DNA from: an uncultured Rhizobiaceae group bacterium
GTDB lineage: Bacteria > Pseudomonadota > Alphaproteobacteria > Rhizobiales > Rhizobiaceae
Direction of reading: 5' to 3'
DNA length: 15,216 nucleotides
Assembly (NCBI GenBank): GCA_905479965.1
Contig: CAJQOR010000003.1
Location: 1 to 15,216, forward strand
The notes under the pieces were generated by a model. It saw nothing but the letters and a program-made list of their open reading frames with translations, was not told the origin of the DNA and ran no database searches. A program made the translations under genes and the position numbers. Of the stretch, positions 5,536 to 14,128 are shown one piece after another. The first letter of the stretch is position 1. Each line of letters opens with the position of its first letter.

Positions 5536-6783
5536 ATGACAAAAGAATCAATTGAAAACCAAACAACCAGTAGGCTTTCAGGTGCACAGAGAGCTGGATT
5601 CTCTGAACTTGCCTTCACCGTTTTCATTGCTGCAACGGTCTCTATCATTGCCTTTTCGGTCGACATTATGCTGCCTGCACTTATGGATATCGGCAACGAA
5701 TATCAATTAACCGATCCCAATGATGCGCAGCTTGTAATCGTTGCTTTCATCTTTTCGCTTGGTGTGTCGCAATTGTTTTTCGGCCCGTTGACCGATGCTT
5801 TTGGACGACGACTAATTCTCACATTGGCGTTGCTTTCATTTGCCATTACCTCCGTGGCAGCATTATTTGCACCAAACTTTGCATCGCTGTTATTTGTGCG
5901 CGTGTTGGCCGGTGCGTCTGCGGGTGCGGCCCGGACCGCAGCTCAAGCCATCGTGCGTGACTGTTATTCTGGAAATGACATGGCGCGCGTGATGAGCAAT
6001 GTCATGGCTGTGTTTATGGTTGCACCATTGATTGCACCAGCAATTGGTCAATACATTATTTATATTGCAAACTGGCACTGGATCTTCTTGTTCTTGGGTG
6101 CTGGTGGCTTTTTAACCTACTTTATCGCCTTCTTCCGCCTGAAAGAAACGCAAAAAATCGAAGACCGCATGTCTTTGTCTATTGCGCATGTTGTTGATGC
6201 GTTTCGCGAGAGCTTGAGATACCGCCGTCCTGTAGGCTATTGCATCGTTGCCATTGCGTTTTCGGGCGCATTGTTCACATACGTGGTGACAATTGCGCAG
6301 GTTTTTGGTGAATTATATGGCATGGGTAGTAATTTCATTTACGCCTTCATGATTGCAGCCGCGTCAATGGCGATCAGCAGCGTCATCAATGGGCGGATCG
6401 TGAAAAACACCCCATTGCGTAAGATTGTTCATTTATCGATTATGGCATTCCTTGCGGTCACTGTGATCTTCTTTATCGCAGCAAATTTTGCCACAGTACC
6501 TTTTGCGCTCATGCTATTTGTAACCATCATGACTATGCTGCTATTTGGCTTTGTCGTGGCCAATACAACCGCGATTGCGCTCGAGCCTTTGGGGCATATT
6601 GCAGGCACTGCATCATCGGTTTTAAACACAATGTCAGTGAGTTTTGGCGCACTTATTGGTGGTGTATTGGGACAGCTGTATGATGGCACAGTTATCCCAA
6701 TGGCAAACGGCTACCTAATTCTTGGGATTGTCAGTTTAATCGCAGCATTATGGGCTGAGCGTTGGACGATGACTTTAAAATAG
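5536..6783 (+). CDS. Bcr/CflA-family drug efflux MFS transporter
   Basis: A 415-aa inner-membrane major facilitator with about 12 hydrophobic helices, expected to export drugs or metabolites in exchange for protons. TM1 carries D43 in SVDIMLPALMDIG, matching the D-x-YLPA signature of the Bcr/CflA group. Motif A is GPLTDAFGRR at 83-92 between TM2 and TM3. The stretch IVRDCYSGNDMARVMS (139-154) followed by APLIAPAIGQ (163-172) is also typical of this group. The length is normal. The ATG at 5536 sits in a weak ribosome-binding context (GAAAG, 5525-5529). The gene is separated from grxD by a terminator and is convergent with the phosphatase gene, only 10 bases away. The substrate cannot be told from sequence. 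Confidence 0.92.
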   Translation: MTKESIENQTTSRLSGAQRAGFSELAFTVFIAATVSIIAFSVDIMLPALMDIGNEYQLTDPNDAQLVIVAFIFSLGVSQLFFGPLTDAFGRRLILTLALLSFAITSVAALFAPNFASLLFVRVLAGASAGAARTAAQAIVRDCYSGNDMARVMSNVMAVFMVAPLIAPAIGQYIIYIANWHWIFLFLGAGGFLTYFIAFFRLKETQKIEDRMSLSIAHVVDAFRESLRYRRPVGYCIVAIAFSGALFTYVVTIAQVFGELYGMGSNFIYAFMIAAASMAISSVINGRIVKNTPLRKIVHLSIMAFLAVTVIFFIAANFATVPFALMLFVTIMTMLLFGFVVANTTAIALEPLGHIAGTASSVLNTMSVSFGALIGGVLGQLYDGTVIPMANGYLILGIVSLIAALWAERWTMTLK

Positions 6784-6793
6784 TCGCAATAAG

Positions 6794-7618
6794 CTAGCGC
6801 CATAACTCATAACGCAACTCATCCCACATATCTTTGTTTGGCGCGTGGATCAGTCCACCATCGATTGTCTGAGGTCGATAATCACTACCATCAAAGCGGG
6901 CAGAATATCCACCTGCCTCTTGGTGGATGAGCGTACCACCCAAATGGTCCCAAGGCATCATTTTGCTATAAAGGACGAAATGTGCGCGTGCTGTCGCTAG
7001 AATACGATAATCGTGAGCTGCACAGCGGTAACCGAAAAAATTTAAGCTGCGAGCCTGATTTGAAAGCAGTCTTACGCGCATTTCATGGGGCAAACCAGTC
7101 CAAGAGATCGAGCCTGTTGCTTGGTCAAAACTAACAGGTTCTGACACCTGCAAACGGATATCTTTACCATCGGCTTGACGGTAGAAACCACCCTCACCCT
7201 TACGGGCATAAATCGTATCGTTCATCACTGGGTCATGGATAATCGCACCGATCGTTTCACTGTTTTTAACGATCGCTAACATGGTGCCAAAAATTGGGGC
7301 GCCACTTGCAAAATTGAATGTGCCGTCAATCGGGTCGATTACAAATGAAACACCTTCCCATTTGTGATTTTTCAAAACATTTGCATCTTCACTGACGGAT
7401 TCTTCACCAAACACAATTGCATCTGGAAATTTTGCGCGTAGCTCTTTTGTTAAAAACTTCTCTGCGGCCACATCAGCAATCGTTACAAGATCAGATGCAT
7501 TGGTTTTGGCTTCGATATCATCACCACCTAATCGTCTGAAATGCGGCATGATTTCTTGAAAACCACACAGCGATATGAGGGAAATCAAATCGTCAAAGTC
7601 TTGGTCAGTTAAATTCAT
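6794..7618 (-). CDS. Inositol monophosphatase family protein
   Basis: A 274-aa soluble, metal-dependent sugar or nucleotide phosphatase of the IMPase/CysQ fold. The metal-binding residues are visible: E72 in FGEES, D95 and D98 in VIDPIDGTFNF, and D224 in PWDHLGGTLIHQEAGG. The length fits the family. The true substrate may be inositol phosphate, 3'-phosphoadenosine phosphate, histidinol phosphate or another phosphomonoester; sequence alone does not decide. Its ATG overlaps the stop of the upstream ttcA-like gene by one base (TAATG), so the two are a translationally coupled operon. Confidence 0.92.
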   Translation of the reverse strand: MNLTDQDFDDLISLISLCGFQEIMPHFRRLGGDDIEAKTNASDLVTIADVAAEKFLTKELRAKFPDAIVFGEESVSEDANVLKNHKWEGVSFVIDPIDGTFNFASGAPIFGTMLAIVKNSETIGAIIHDPVMNDTIYARKGEGGFYRQADGKDIRLQVSEPVSFDQATGSISWTGLPHEMRVRLLSNQARSLNFFGYRCAAHDYRILATARAHFVLYSKMMPWDHLGGTLIHQEAGGYSARFDGSDYRPQTIDGGLIHAPNKDMWDELRYELWR

Positions 7619-8529
7619 TATGCATCTTTCTCATCAACATCAACATTTGCAAAATCAAATAGCTTATTATCAAGCATATGTGACGGTCTGATGTTACCAA
7701 GTGCTTTAATCATACGATCTTTGCGGCCAGGCATTTTGGATTCAATATCATTGATCATTTGCTTCATGACATTGCGCTGCAAACCATCTTGTGAACCACA
7801 AAGGTCACACGGGATAATTGGAAATTCGAGCGCGTGCGCAAACTTCTCTAAATCATCTTCAGCACAATAGACCAATGGGCGCATAACCATGACATCACCT
7901 TCGTCATTGATCAATTTAGGCGACATAGATGCCAAGCGAGCACCATGGAAGAAATTTAAGAAAAATGTTTCCAACAAGTCCTCACGATGATGCCCAAGGA
8001 TCAAAGCGTCGCATCCCTCTTCTCGCGCGACGCGATATAAATGGCCTCGACGCAGGCGTGAGCAAAGCGCGCAATAGGTCGAGTTCTCAGAAATCTTATC
8101 CGCTACGACGGAATACGTGTCTTGGTATTCAATGCGGTGCGCGATGTTATGTTTATTTAGAAAATCAGGTAGAATGTGCTTGGGGAAATTCGGCTGCCCT
8201 TGATCAAGATTACAAGCCAACAGATCAACATTTAACAATCCACGCCATTGCAACTCCATCAATATTGCTAAAAGACCGTAGGAATCTTTACCGCCAGAAA
8301 GCCCAACTAACCAGCGCGGACGCTTACCATTGGCCGTTTCCTCAGCACTTGGCAACATCGAAAACTCATCAAGGGCCTGACGGGTATTACGGATCAAACG
8401 TTTGCGTAGTTTTTTAAAGCTCAAACTATTGGGCGCATTCGCAAACAACGACAATTCGTCTTTTGCTGAACTTTGCTCACTCACTGCGTCTTGTTCTGAA
8501 ATTTCTGGGATCACATTCATAAAACACAT
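7618..8529 (-). CDS. ttcA: tRNA 2-thiocytidine biosynthesis protein TtcA
   Basis: ATP- and Fe-S-dependent thiolase expected to make 2-thiocytidine at position 32 of certain tRNAs. The 303-aa product has the PP-loop SGGKDS at 78-83 and the three-cysteine signature: C153-x-x-C156 in [11 protein letters not shown], plus the later C241-D-L-C motif. The [25 protein letters not shown] block (from 178) is characteristic of TtcA. The N-terminal 35 residues are variable and acidic. The start could be the ATG at 8529 or the one at 8520; neither has a strong SD. It is the first gene of a two-gene unit with the phosphatase, and follows the rpsD terminator. Confidence 0.93.
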   Translation of the reverse strand: MCFMNVIPEISEQDAVSEQSSAKDELSLFANAPNSLSFKKLRKRLIRNTRQALDEFSMLPSAEETANGKRPRWLVGLSGGKDSYGLLAILMELQWRGLLNVDLLACNLDQGQPNFPKHILPDFLNKHNIAHRIEYQDTYSVVADKISENSTYCALCSRLRRGHLYRVAREEGCDALILGHHREDLLETFFLNFFHGARLASMSPKLINDEGDVMVMRPLVYCAEDDLEKFAHALEFPIIPCDLCGSQDGLQRNVMKQMINDIESKMPGRKDRMIKALGNIRPSHMLDNKLFDFANVDVDEKDA

Positions 8530-8615
8530 CTTTTCGATATCGGGTTATCGTGGTTTTAGCGTTTGATAGATCAAATAACAATCATCAATATCGCAGCTTG
8601 CTTATGTGCGTTCAT

Positions 8616-8652
8616 AAAAAAAGCCCCATACTCGAAAGAGCATAGGGCTTTT
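8616..8652 (-). terminator. Intrinsic terminator of rpsD
   Basis: A 15-bp stem (arms 8619-8633 and 8638-8652) with a GAAA/TTTC loop and a seven-U tail on the minus strand. Two positions are mismatches on the plus strand but become G-U pairs in the minus-strand RNA, which fixes its direction. It begins about 30 bases after the rpsD stop. Confidence 0.9.
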
Positions 8653-8682
8653 GAAATTTAGTTCTTTCTTTGTCAGAAAGAA

Positions 8683-9300
8683 TTAGCGTGAGTAAAACTC
8701 AACTACTAGATTTGGTTCCATGATAACCGGGTAAGGAACATCAGCCAATTGTGGAAGACGAACAAAAGTCGCAACCATTTTGTTGTGATCAACTTCAACG
8801 TAATCAGGAACATCGCGCTCAGCTAGGTCTTTTGCTTCCATAACGAAAGCAAGTTGTTTTGACTTCTCACGAATTTCAACAACATCACCAGGCTGCAAAC
8901 GGTATGAAGGAATATTTGTGCGAACACCGTTTACTGTCACATGACCGTGGTTTACGAACTGACGTGCAGCAAAGATTGTTGCTACGAATTTAGCGCGATA
9001 TACAAGCGCATCCAAACGAGATTCCAAAAGACCGATTAGGTTATCTGGTGTATCGCCCTTACGACGCACAGCTTCGTTATAGATTGAGCGGAATTGCTTC
9101 TCGCGGATTTCACCGTAATAGCCCTTAAGCTTCTGCTTTGCACGAAGCTGAACACCAAAGTCAGACAATTTGCCTTTACGGCGCTGACCGTGTTGACCTG
9201 GGCCATATTCACGACGGTTTACTGGTGACTTTGGACGGCCCCAGATATTTTCGCCCATACGGCGATCGAGTTTGTATTTAGATGCTTGGCGCTTGCTCAT
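8683..9300 (-). CDS. rpsD: 30S ribosomal protein S4
   Basis: Primary 16S rRNA-binding protein of the small subunit body. The product is 205 aa, the usual alphaproteobacterial length, beginning [20 protein letters not shown] with the typical [17 protein letters not shown] segment. An S4 RNA-binding domain follows ([27 protein letters not shown]) and the protein ends VVEFYSR. The start at 9300 is chosen because AAGGA lies just upstream (GAAAGGAAATGCG before the ATG) and it matches the family N-terminus; an in-frame ATG at 9315 is too early. It stands alone, away from the alpha operon, as is usual in this class. It has its own promoter (9473-9501), a long structured leader and its own terminator. 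Confidence 0.98.
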   Translation of the reverse strand: MSKRQASKYKLDRRMGENIWGRPKSPVNRREYGPGQHGQRRKGKLSDFGVQLRAKQKLKGYYGEIREKQFRSIYNEAVRRKGDTPDNLIGLLESRLDALVYRAKFVATIFAARQFVNHGHVTVNGVRTNIPSYRLQPGDVVEIREKSKQLAFVMEAKDLAERDVPDYVEVDHNKMVATFVRLPQLADVPYPVIMEPNLVVEFYSR

Positions 9301-9323
9301 CGCATTTCCTTTCAAAACAACAT

Positions 9324-9465
9324 CCCCTGCACCACCATGGTGAAGGGTAGGAAACGCGCCCTCCTCTGACTTCTATTGAAGTCTGACAGAATACTCACCA
9401 ATACGCTTGGTTGGGAACATTCACGGGACACGTAGAACAGCGCGAATGAGTAAACATCCGCGCTT
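9324..9465 (-). promoter_or_regulatory. Structured 5' leader of rpsD (possible autoregulatory site)
   Basis: The predicted leader is about 165 bases. It contains three hairpins in minus-strand order: a 10-bp stem at the very 5' end (9439-9464, AGCGCG...CGCGCT arms with one G-U), a GACTTC/GAAGTC stem with a 4-nt loop (9368-9383), and a CACCATGGTG dyad enclosed by CCCT/AGGG (9325-9347). S4 represses its own mRNA in other bacteria, so a similar role is plausible but unproven. Confidence 0.4.
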
Positions 9466-9472
9466 GTCATGG

Positions 9473-9501
9473 TTTCTAGTGGCTAAACAGGCTCAAGTCA
9501 A
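9473..9501 (-). promoter_or_regulatory. rpsD: rpsD promoter
   Basis: On the minus strand TTGACT (9501-9496), a 17-base spacer and TAGAAA (9478-9473) form a good housekeeping promoter. Transcription would begin near 9466. It lies immediately after the stop codon of the autotransporter gene. Confidence 0.65.
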
Positions 9502-9519
9502 CTTGATTTTGCTGAAAAA

Positions 9520-11085
9520 TCAGAACTTAACGGCAAGTTTTGCCGTCGCGCCATAGGCTTCGTAATTGCTGGCGCCTATTCCATCGAAAAACCCGTTAAA
9601 ATCAAGGGTTAGTCCATGATCATTCGCAACGCCAAAACCAAAATCCAAACGCGCCGATAAATCACCGACCAAATCTGTTCTAACTGTGTTGGTTACCGTA
9701 TCCAAAAAGCCTGAATCTTGGAAGTTCCACAGACCTTTAACACCAAATTTTGGTGTAACAATCAAACCGTTGTCCGTTAAAATTTCAGTTTTAAACTCTG
9801 TACCGAAAATTACCTGACCCAATTCAATTGTTGCTTCGGGGATCACCACGTTCAGGCTATCTGTGTAAGCGTGCTGAACTTCATGGATATAATTAAACCC
9901 AAAGTTTGGTGCGATGGTCCAATCATCGTGCTGGAAATCGCCTTTTAACTGACCGCGAATGAGAAAGCGCGTTGTATCAAACTGATCAATATAAGTTCCA
10001 ATGGGTGAGACTTTGTTATCAGATTGACCGTATGCGATACGGCCATCAAAAATTAAGTTATCGCGTAGGCGTGCAGCTAAATAAGGTCCAAGAAGCCAGC
10101 CAGTACCGCGCACATTAGCCGAACCGTTGACTTCTTTGGCGTAGTCCACTTGCGCCATAACACCATAAATAAGGTCTAGATTTGCGCGATAGCCAACACC
10201 AAAGTGGCTCACTGCAAAATTTTGGCGTTGTCCGGCTTCTTTTGAACGGGAAACACTGCCATCAATCCAAAAATTGAAGGGATTGGCGGAGCTATTTTCA
10301 GCACCATATCCCTGCCCAGCAAGCCCCGAACCAGTATTAGCAGAGAAGGTCGCATTGTAATTTTTTAATGAGCCATCCGCCTTATACGTCACGGATGATA
10401 CTTCACCATCATCGGTGTTACCGCCCAATTGATCACCCAAATCAGGCTCAGAATTTAAAATGTTACGCGCACGTCGACGTACAAAATTATTGGTGATTGC
10501 AGATGTATTTACAGACGTCGTTGCAGGGGTCACATTAACGGTAATCGTTCTCGTCTCACAAAATGTCTGATCTGCCATTGTACTCGCCGCAGCACAATTG
10601 GCCACTGTTACACCTTGCCGTCCGGAATATGATTGCATTGTAATCGTGAAGCTTAAAGTCGAGCCACCAAAAGGGACTTTATCCACGGGGATCGTGATAT
10701 CTTTTGTGATCGTGCTCAAACTCGTAGTAATGCTTGCCTGCGTTGCAGAACCAGCTTTCGGGGCTGTTGTGGAGACATCATTTCCCCACATCTGGTAACT
10801 TGTTGCCGTATAGTCGATCTGTCCAATCGCGCGGAATGTTATGGGGTTATCAGTTTCACTTGCGAGTTGGTCTGAATCAATCGTAACGATTTCACCCGAG
10901 ACTGAAGATTGATAGGACCCGCTTGATGTGCTTGTCGCCGAACCTGATGTTGTAACACCAGTTGTTGTGGTAGGTGCAAGGCTCGTTGTCATGGCAAATG
11001 ATCCCGCAAATGCGGAACCTGTCGCGAAGACAGAACCAAACAATACCAACCAGATAAATAAGATTGAGGCTTTAAGCGCGCCCAT
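9520..11085 (-). CDS. Autotransporter-domain outer-membrane protein, copy 2 of a tandem pair
   Basis: A 521-aa exported protein. Residues 1-27 form a signal peptide ending AFA before GSF. Residues 28-190 are a Ser/Thr-rich beta-type passenger with two cysteines (C164, C176) and the motif WGNDVSTTAPKAGSAT. A junction follows, AITNNFVRRRARNILNSEPD at 196-215, then an autotransporter-type barrel from about 270 to the end. The barrel has alternating strands, GTGWLLGPYLAARLRDNL and a terminal phenylalanine (AKLAVKF), the usual BAM recognition signal. The passenger is very short for an autotransporter, so it may be a surface adhesin-like or scaffold protein. GGGGTG about 8 bases before the ATG serves as SD. 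It is a paralogue of the upstream gene in the same order and orientation. Confidence 0.82.
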   Translation of the reverse strand: MGALKASILFIWLVLFGSVFATGSAFAGSFAMTTSLAPTTTTGVTTSGSATSTSSGSYQSSVSGEIVTIDSDQLASETDNPITFRAIGQIDYTATSYQMWGNDVSTTAPKAGSATQASITTSLSTITKDITIPVDKVPFGGSTLSFTITMQSYSGRQGVTVANCAAASTMADQTFCETRTITVNVTPATTSVNTSAITNNFVRRRARNILNSEPDLGDQLGGNTDDGEVSSVTYKADGSLKNYNATFSANTGSGLAGQGYGAENSSANPFNFWIDGSVSRSKEAGQRQNFAVSHFGVGYRANLDLIYGVMAQVDYAKEVNGSANVRGTGWLLGPYLAARLRDNLIFDGRIAYGQSDNKVSPIGTYIDQFDTTRFLIRGQLKGDFQHDDWTIAPNFGFNYIHEVQHAYTDSLNVVIPEATIELGQVIFGTEFKTEILTDNGLIVTPKFGVKGLWNFQDSGFLDTVTNTVRTDLVGDLSARLDFGFGVANDHGLTLDFNGFFDGIGASNYEAYGATAKLAVKF

Positions 11086-11263
11086 TTAGTAACACCCCGA
11101 AATGTTTCCCTTAGATTTGCACTTGCTACCACGACCGGACAAGACCAAATCACATTTGTAGAGGTTTATAATGAGCTCTATCGAATAATGGAATAAACAA
11201 TAGATCAAAAATCTACATAATTTGCACTATTTCACCAAATATCGCTGGCACGCATCGCAGAAG

Positions 11264-12811
11264 TTAAAATTTCACCGTCAATTTTGCTGAACCACCGTAA
11301 GATTCATAATTAGATGAACCGATCCCATCAAAGAAGCCACCAATATCAATATTCATACCATTGTCATTTTCGATATCGACGCCAAAATCCAAACGAGCGG
11401 ATAATTTCGCGTTGTTTAATGTTGATGCAGCACCGGTGGCAGCATTTAAAAAACCGGTATCTTTGAAGTTCCAAACACCTTTAAGACCAGCGCTTGGGGT
11501 CATAACCATTCCATTATCCAATACGAATGTTTTTGAGACATCAGAACCAATTGATATTTGCCCCAGATTAACAGTTTGCTCTGGGATAGTTGCGCTTAGG
11601 CTATCGACATAGGCTTTTTGTTTTTCGGTGAAGTATATGAACGAAAACAGCGGTGAAATCTTCAAATCATCATGATAGTATTCACCTGTGACACGCGCTT
11701 TTATAAGAGCCCGTGTTGTATCAAAATTATCCGTATATGCACCCGTTGGTGAAACTTTGTTTGATGATTGACCATAGGCAATGCGACCATCTAGAACAAT
11801 ATTGTCTTGCAGGCGCGTCACAAAGTAAGGGCCGATCATCCAACCCGTTCCCGATACGCTCGCGCCAACTGATGTATCAGTTTCATCCGCCCGATCGATT
11901 TGCAAAATACCGCCAATCAAAAGATCGGAGCTGATCTTGTAACCAGCACCGAGATGCACAATGCCAAAGTCTTGCGACTGACCATTTTGCTTGGTGCGAG
12001 ACAATGCGCCACTTATCCAAAAATTTGAAAAACCTGTTGGTTCTGCAGACCCATCAGCACTGTATCCATGCCCAAACTGGCGCGCAAGTTTGCGGTTTGT
12101 TTGCGCGTTAAAAGAGCCATTAAAACCACCAGAAGTTTCTGACAAGCTGTAGCCAACTGGATTGATCCCGTTACCCTCGGTATCAAGTTGCTCATGCAAA
12201 TCAGGCTCGTTGGCTAAGATACCACCGGCACGACGGCGAAGAAAATTATTAACAATAGCGCCCGTATCGGCACCCGAACTCGTCAGCGGCGTAACAGTGA
12301 CTGTAAGGGTTATAGTTTGACACTCATAATTATTTGGAAATGATGCATTTAGAGTATTGGCTTGTGTACAGCTCGTTACAGGATCACCATCTGGTGAACC
12401 AAACGCCTCCAACGTGACCGTGAATACCGTATTTGCTGCGCCGACAGAAACTTGATCGACAGGAATTGAAAAAGTTTTAACGACATTCTGGGCTAAAGAT
12501 GTCACAGTTGTTTCAGTTGCGGATGAAGATTTTGGCGCGGTGGTTGAAACATTAGCACCCCAAACCGTATGTCCAGATGCGCTCGTCGCGTTAATATCAA
12601 ATACAATTGCGTTGTCTGTGGCACTACCTAACAGATCTGAATTGATTGTAACTGAGGTCCCACTTGTCGATACCGCTGAATTTGCCTGTGGTACAAGCGA
12701 GGACGTTAGCGAAAGCGTGGATGATCCGGCATTTGCAAAGCCCGATATGAACAATACCGATGCAATGGCTACAAAAAAACACAACACTATGTTTTTGAAA
12801 CTTTTAAACAT
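11264..12811 (-). CDS. Autotransporter-domain outer-membrane protein, copy 1 of a tandem pair
   Basis: A 515-aa paralogue of the downstream gene with the same layout. The signal peptide is 1-28, ending ANA before GSS. The passenger (29-180) has two cysteines (C148, C164) and WGANVSTTAPKSSSAT. The junction is AIVNNFLRRRAGGILANEPD, and the barrel starts at about 240 and ends AKLTVKF. Barrel strands such as SGTGWMIGPYFVTRLQDNIV and DGRIAYGQSSNKVSP align closely with copy 2. The ATG at 12811 is chosen because it follows AGGGGTGTT, nearly identical to the sequence before the other copy; an in-frame GTG at 12823 overlaps this site. A TTAA-N7-TTAAC element lies 79 bases upstream. The passenger function is unknown. 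Confidence 0.82.
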   Translation of the reverse strand: MFKSFKNIVLCFFVAIASVLFISGFANAGSSTLSLTSSLVPQANSAVSTSGTSVTINSDLLGSATDNAIVFDINATSASGHTVWGANVSTTAPKSSSATETTVTSLAQNVVKTFSIPVDQVSVGAANTVFTVTLEAFGSPDGDPVTSCTQANTLNASFPNNYECQTITLTVTVTPLTSSGADTGAIVNNFLRRRAGGILANEPDLHEQLDTEGNGINPVGYSLSETSGGFNGSFNAQTNRKLARQFGHGYSADGSAEPTGFSNFWISGALSRTKQNGQSQDFGIVHLGAGYKISSDLLIGGILQIDRADETDTSVGASVSGTGWMIGPYFVTRLQDNIVLDGRIAYGQSSNKVSPTGAYTDNFDTTRALIKARVTGEYYHDDLKISPLFSFIYFTEKQKAYVDSLSATIPEQTVNLGQISIGSDVSKTFVLDNGMVMTPSAGLKGVWNFKDTGFLNAATGAASTLNNAKLSARLDFGVDIENDNGMNIDIGGFFDGIGSSNYESYGGSAKLTVKF

Positions 12812-12889
12812 AACACCCCTCACAATTTACCCCATTAAAACACTAGTAAAATCTACACCTTATTTTTTACCAGTGACTGTTTACACGAG

Positions 12890-12905
12890 TTAACAAAAGA
12901 TTAAC
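12890..12905. promoter_or_regulatory. CtrA-like site TTAA-N7-TTAAC
   Basis: TTAACAAAAGATTAAC matches the alphaproteobacterial CtrA full-site consensus on both strands and lies 79 bases upstream of the autotransporter start. In DNA this AT-rich the motif can occur by chance. Confidence 0.35.
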
Positions 12906-13047
12906 AGTAAACTTTTTGCAAGCAGTTAATTTCAATAGGTTTTTGGTTAATTCAAAACGATTTTAAATTGAAAATGCAAAAAATGAGACTTTTGATAAAG
13001 TTGTGTTTTAAGACCATTAACAAGCCATAATTTTAATTAAAAAAAAC

Positions 13048-13077
13048 TTGGTGGAATCTTTCACCAGTCATGATAAT
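13048..13077 (+). promoter_or_regulatory. Promoter candidate for the desaturase-family gene
   Basis: TTGGTG (13048-13053), an 18-base spacer and GATAAT (13072-13077), giving a leader of about 33 bases. A TGGTG/CACCA inverted repeat (13049-13066) overlaps the -35 and may be an operator. Confidence 0.4.
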
Positions 13078-13116
13078 TCATAGAACTTATAAAATTAAAC
13101 CTATCAGGACGTTTCT

Positions 13117-14112
13117 TTGGCCCGGAAAACCAGCAAAAGAAAAAAGATAAGCAACAATAATTCACCCGCTGCGCATTATACGCCCGGTGACATAATACGC
13201 CCTGCACTTCCAAATTCTCTTTATATTTTGGTCTATACGTTTGCGTGTTATGGGTTGATTATATTAATGCAAAAATCCTATCTCGCTATCGACACGCTGC
13301 GTTCTCACAACGAGACTGATCTGGCCAATGACATCATTGGCGTATCGCAATATATTATCGCCAGCATAGCACCTGCGCTTGCAATCGCTGGGCTGTTTAC
13401 ATTGGTTGAAATTCTAACAACCAAGCGTCTGCGCAAAGCAACATCTTATACTTTGTCGTTCTTAAATTTGATTATTAGTTTTGCAGGATTCGTGGCGTTT
13501 GTTTACGTCTTTGAACTAATGTTATCGTCTTTTGGTCAAACACCATTACTTCAGATCAGTGCTGCGTCCCATGGTTATATCGTTGTCTATGCCATCACAA
13601 TGGCGTATTTTTTTATAGAAGACGTTTTGCTTTACTGGGTCCATCGGTATGAACATACCAATAAAGCGCTTTGGTATTTGCATAAAATCCATCATGCGGT
13701 TGAGGATATGGATAGCATCTCAGGAGCATTCCACCCGTTATCCAATATCATTCGCTGGCTCGTTACGATCCTACCTTTGAGCTTGTTCATTAAAATCGAA
13801 CTAAATGATGCTCTGGTTATCGCGTCATTTCTTGCAGGTGTGCATTATGCTCAACATACTCGCGCGCCACTTCATTTTGGGTGGTTTGGAAAAGTCATCG
13901 GCGACAACCGATTTCATTTTCTGCACCATTCTAAAGATCCGCGTTACTTTAACAAAAATTTCGCTGCGATCTTCCCAGCCATTGATATGATGTTTGGCAC
14001 GTATATGGAGCCAAATAAAGATGCGTTGCCTGATACCGGGCTATCACATCTTCGCGGCGCGCAAAGCGTAAAGGAATTTCTATCGGGCCAACTAGCGCCG
14101 CGACAACGATAA
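13117..14112 (+). CDS. Sterol desaturase / fatty acid hydroxylase family membrane enzyme
   Basis: A 331-aa integral membrane di-iron oxygenase of the sterol desaturase superfamily, expected to hydroxylate or desaturate a lipid. The histidine motifs are intact: H176-R-Y-E-H180 (HX3H), H189-K-I-H-H193 (HX2HH) and H267-F-L-H-H271 (HX2HH), with further histidines at 243, 247 and 253. Hydrophobic helices occur at about 33-52, 78-100, 112-135 and 153-175, plus a membrane-associated stretch at 211-226. The N-terminus is lysine/arginine-rich. The start is a TTG at 13117 with AGGA (13106-13109) 7 bases upstream; no in-frame ATG occurs before residue 51, inside the first helix region. The substrate is unknown; members of this family act on sterols, carotenoids, ornithine lipids or alkylglycerols. 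It is convergent with the LysR gene, 16 bases away. Confidence 0.9.
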   Translation: MARKTSKRKKISNNNSPAAHYTPGDIIRPALPNSLYILVYTFACYGLIILMQKSYLAIDTLRSHNETDLANDIIGVSQYIIASIAPALAIAGLFTLVEILTTKRLRKATSYTLSFLNLIISFAGFVAFVYVFELMLSSFGQTPLLQISAASHGYIVVYAITMAYFFIEDVLLYWVHRYEHTNKALWYLHKIHHAVEDMDSISGAFHPLSNIIRWLVTILPLSLFIKIELNDALVIASFLAGVHYAQHTRAPLHFGWFGKVIGDNRFHFLHHSKDPRYFNKNFAAIFPAIDMMFGTYMEPNKDALPDTGLSHLRGAQSVKEFLSGQLAPRQR

Positions 14113-14128
14113 TATTGAAGAACGTTTA

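Larger units (their letters stand above)
12812..13116. other. AT-rich divergent intergenic region
   Basis: The 305 bases between the autotransporter (minus) and the desaturase gene (plus) are rich in A/T and TTAA motifs. Apart from the TTAA-N7-TTAAC site and a promoter for the plus-strand gene, no gene or stable hairpin was seen. Confidence 0.6.

Noticed and set aside
7929..8417. 162-codon plus-strand frame opposite ttcA
   Set aside because: Shadow of a well-supported gene; low-complexity, Ser/Arg/His-rich translation with no domain.
12540..12893. 117-codon plus-strand frame opposite the autotransporter N-terminus
   Set aside because: Antisense shadow of a signal peptide and passenger; it runs out into AT-rich intergenic DNA.
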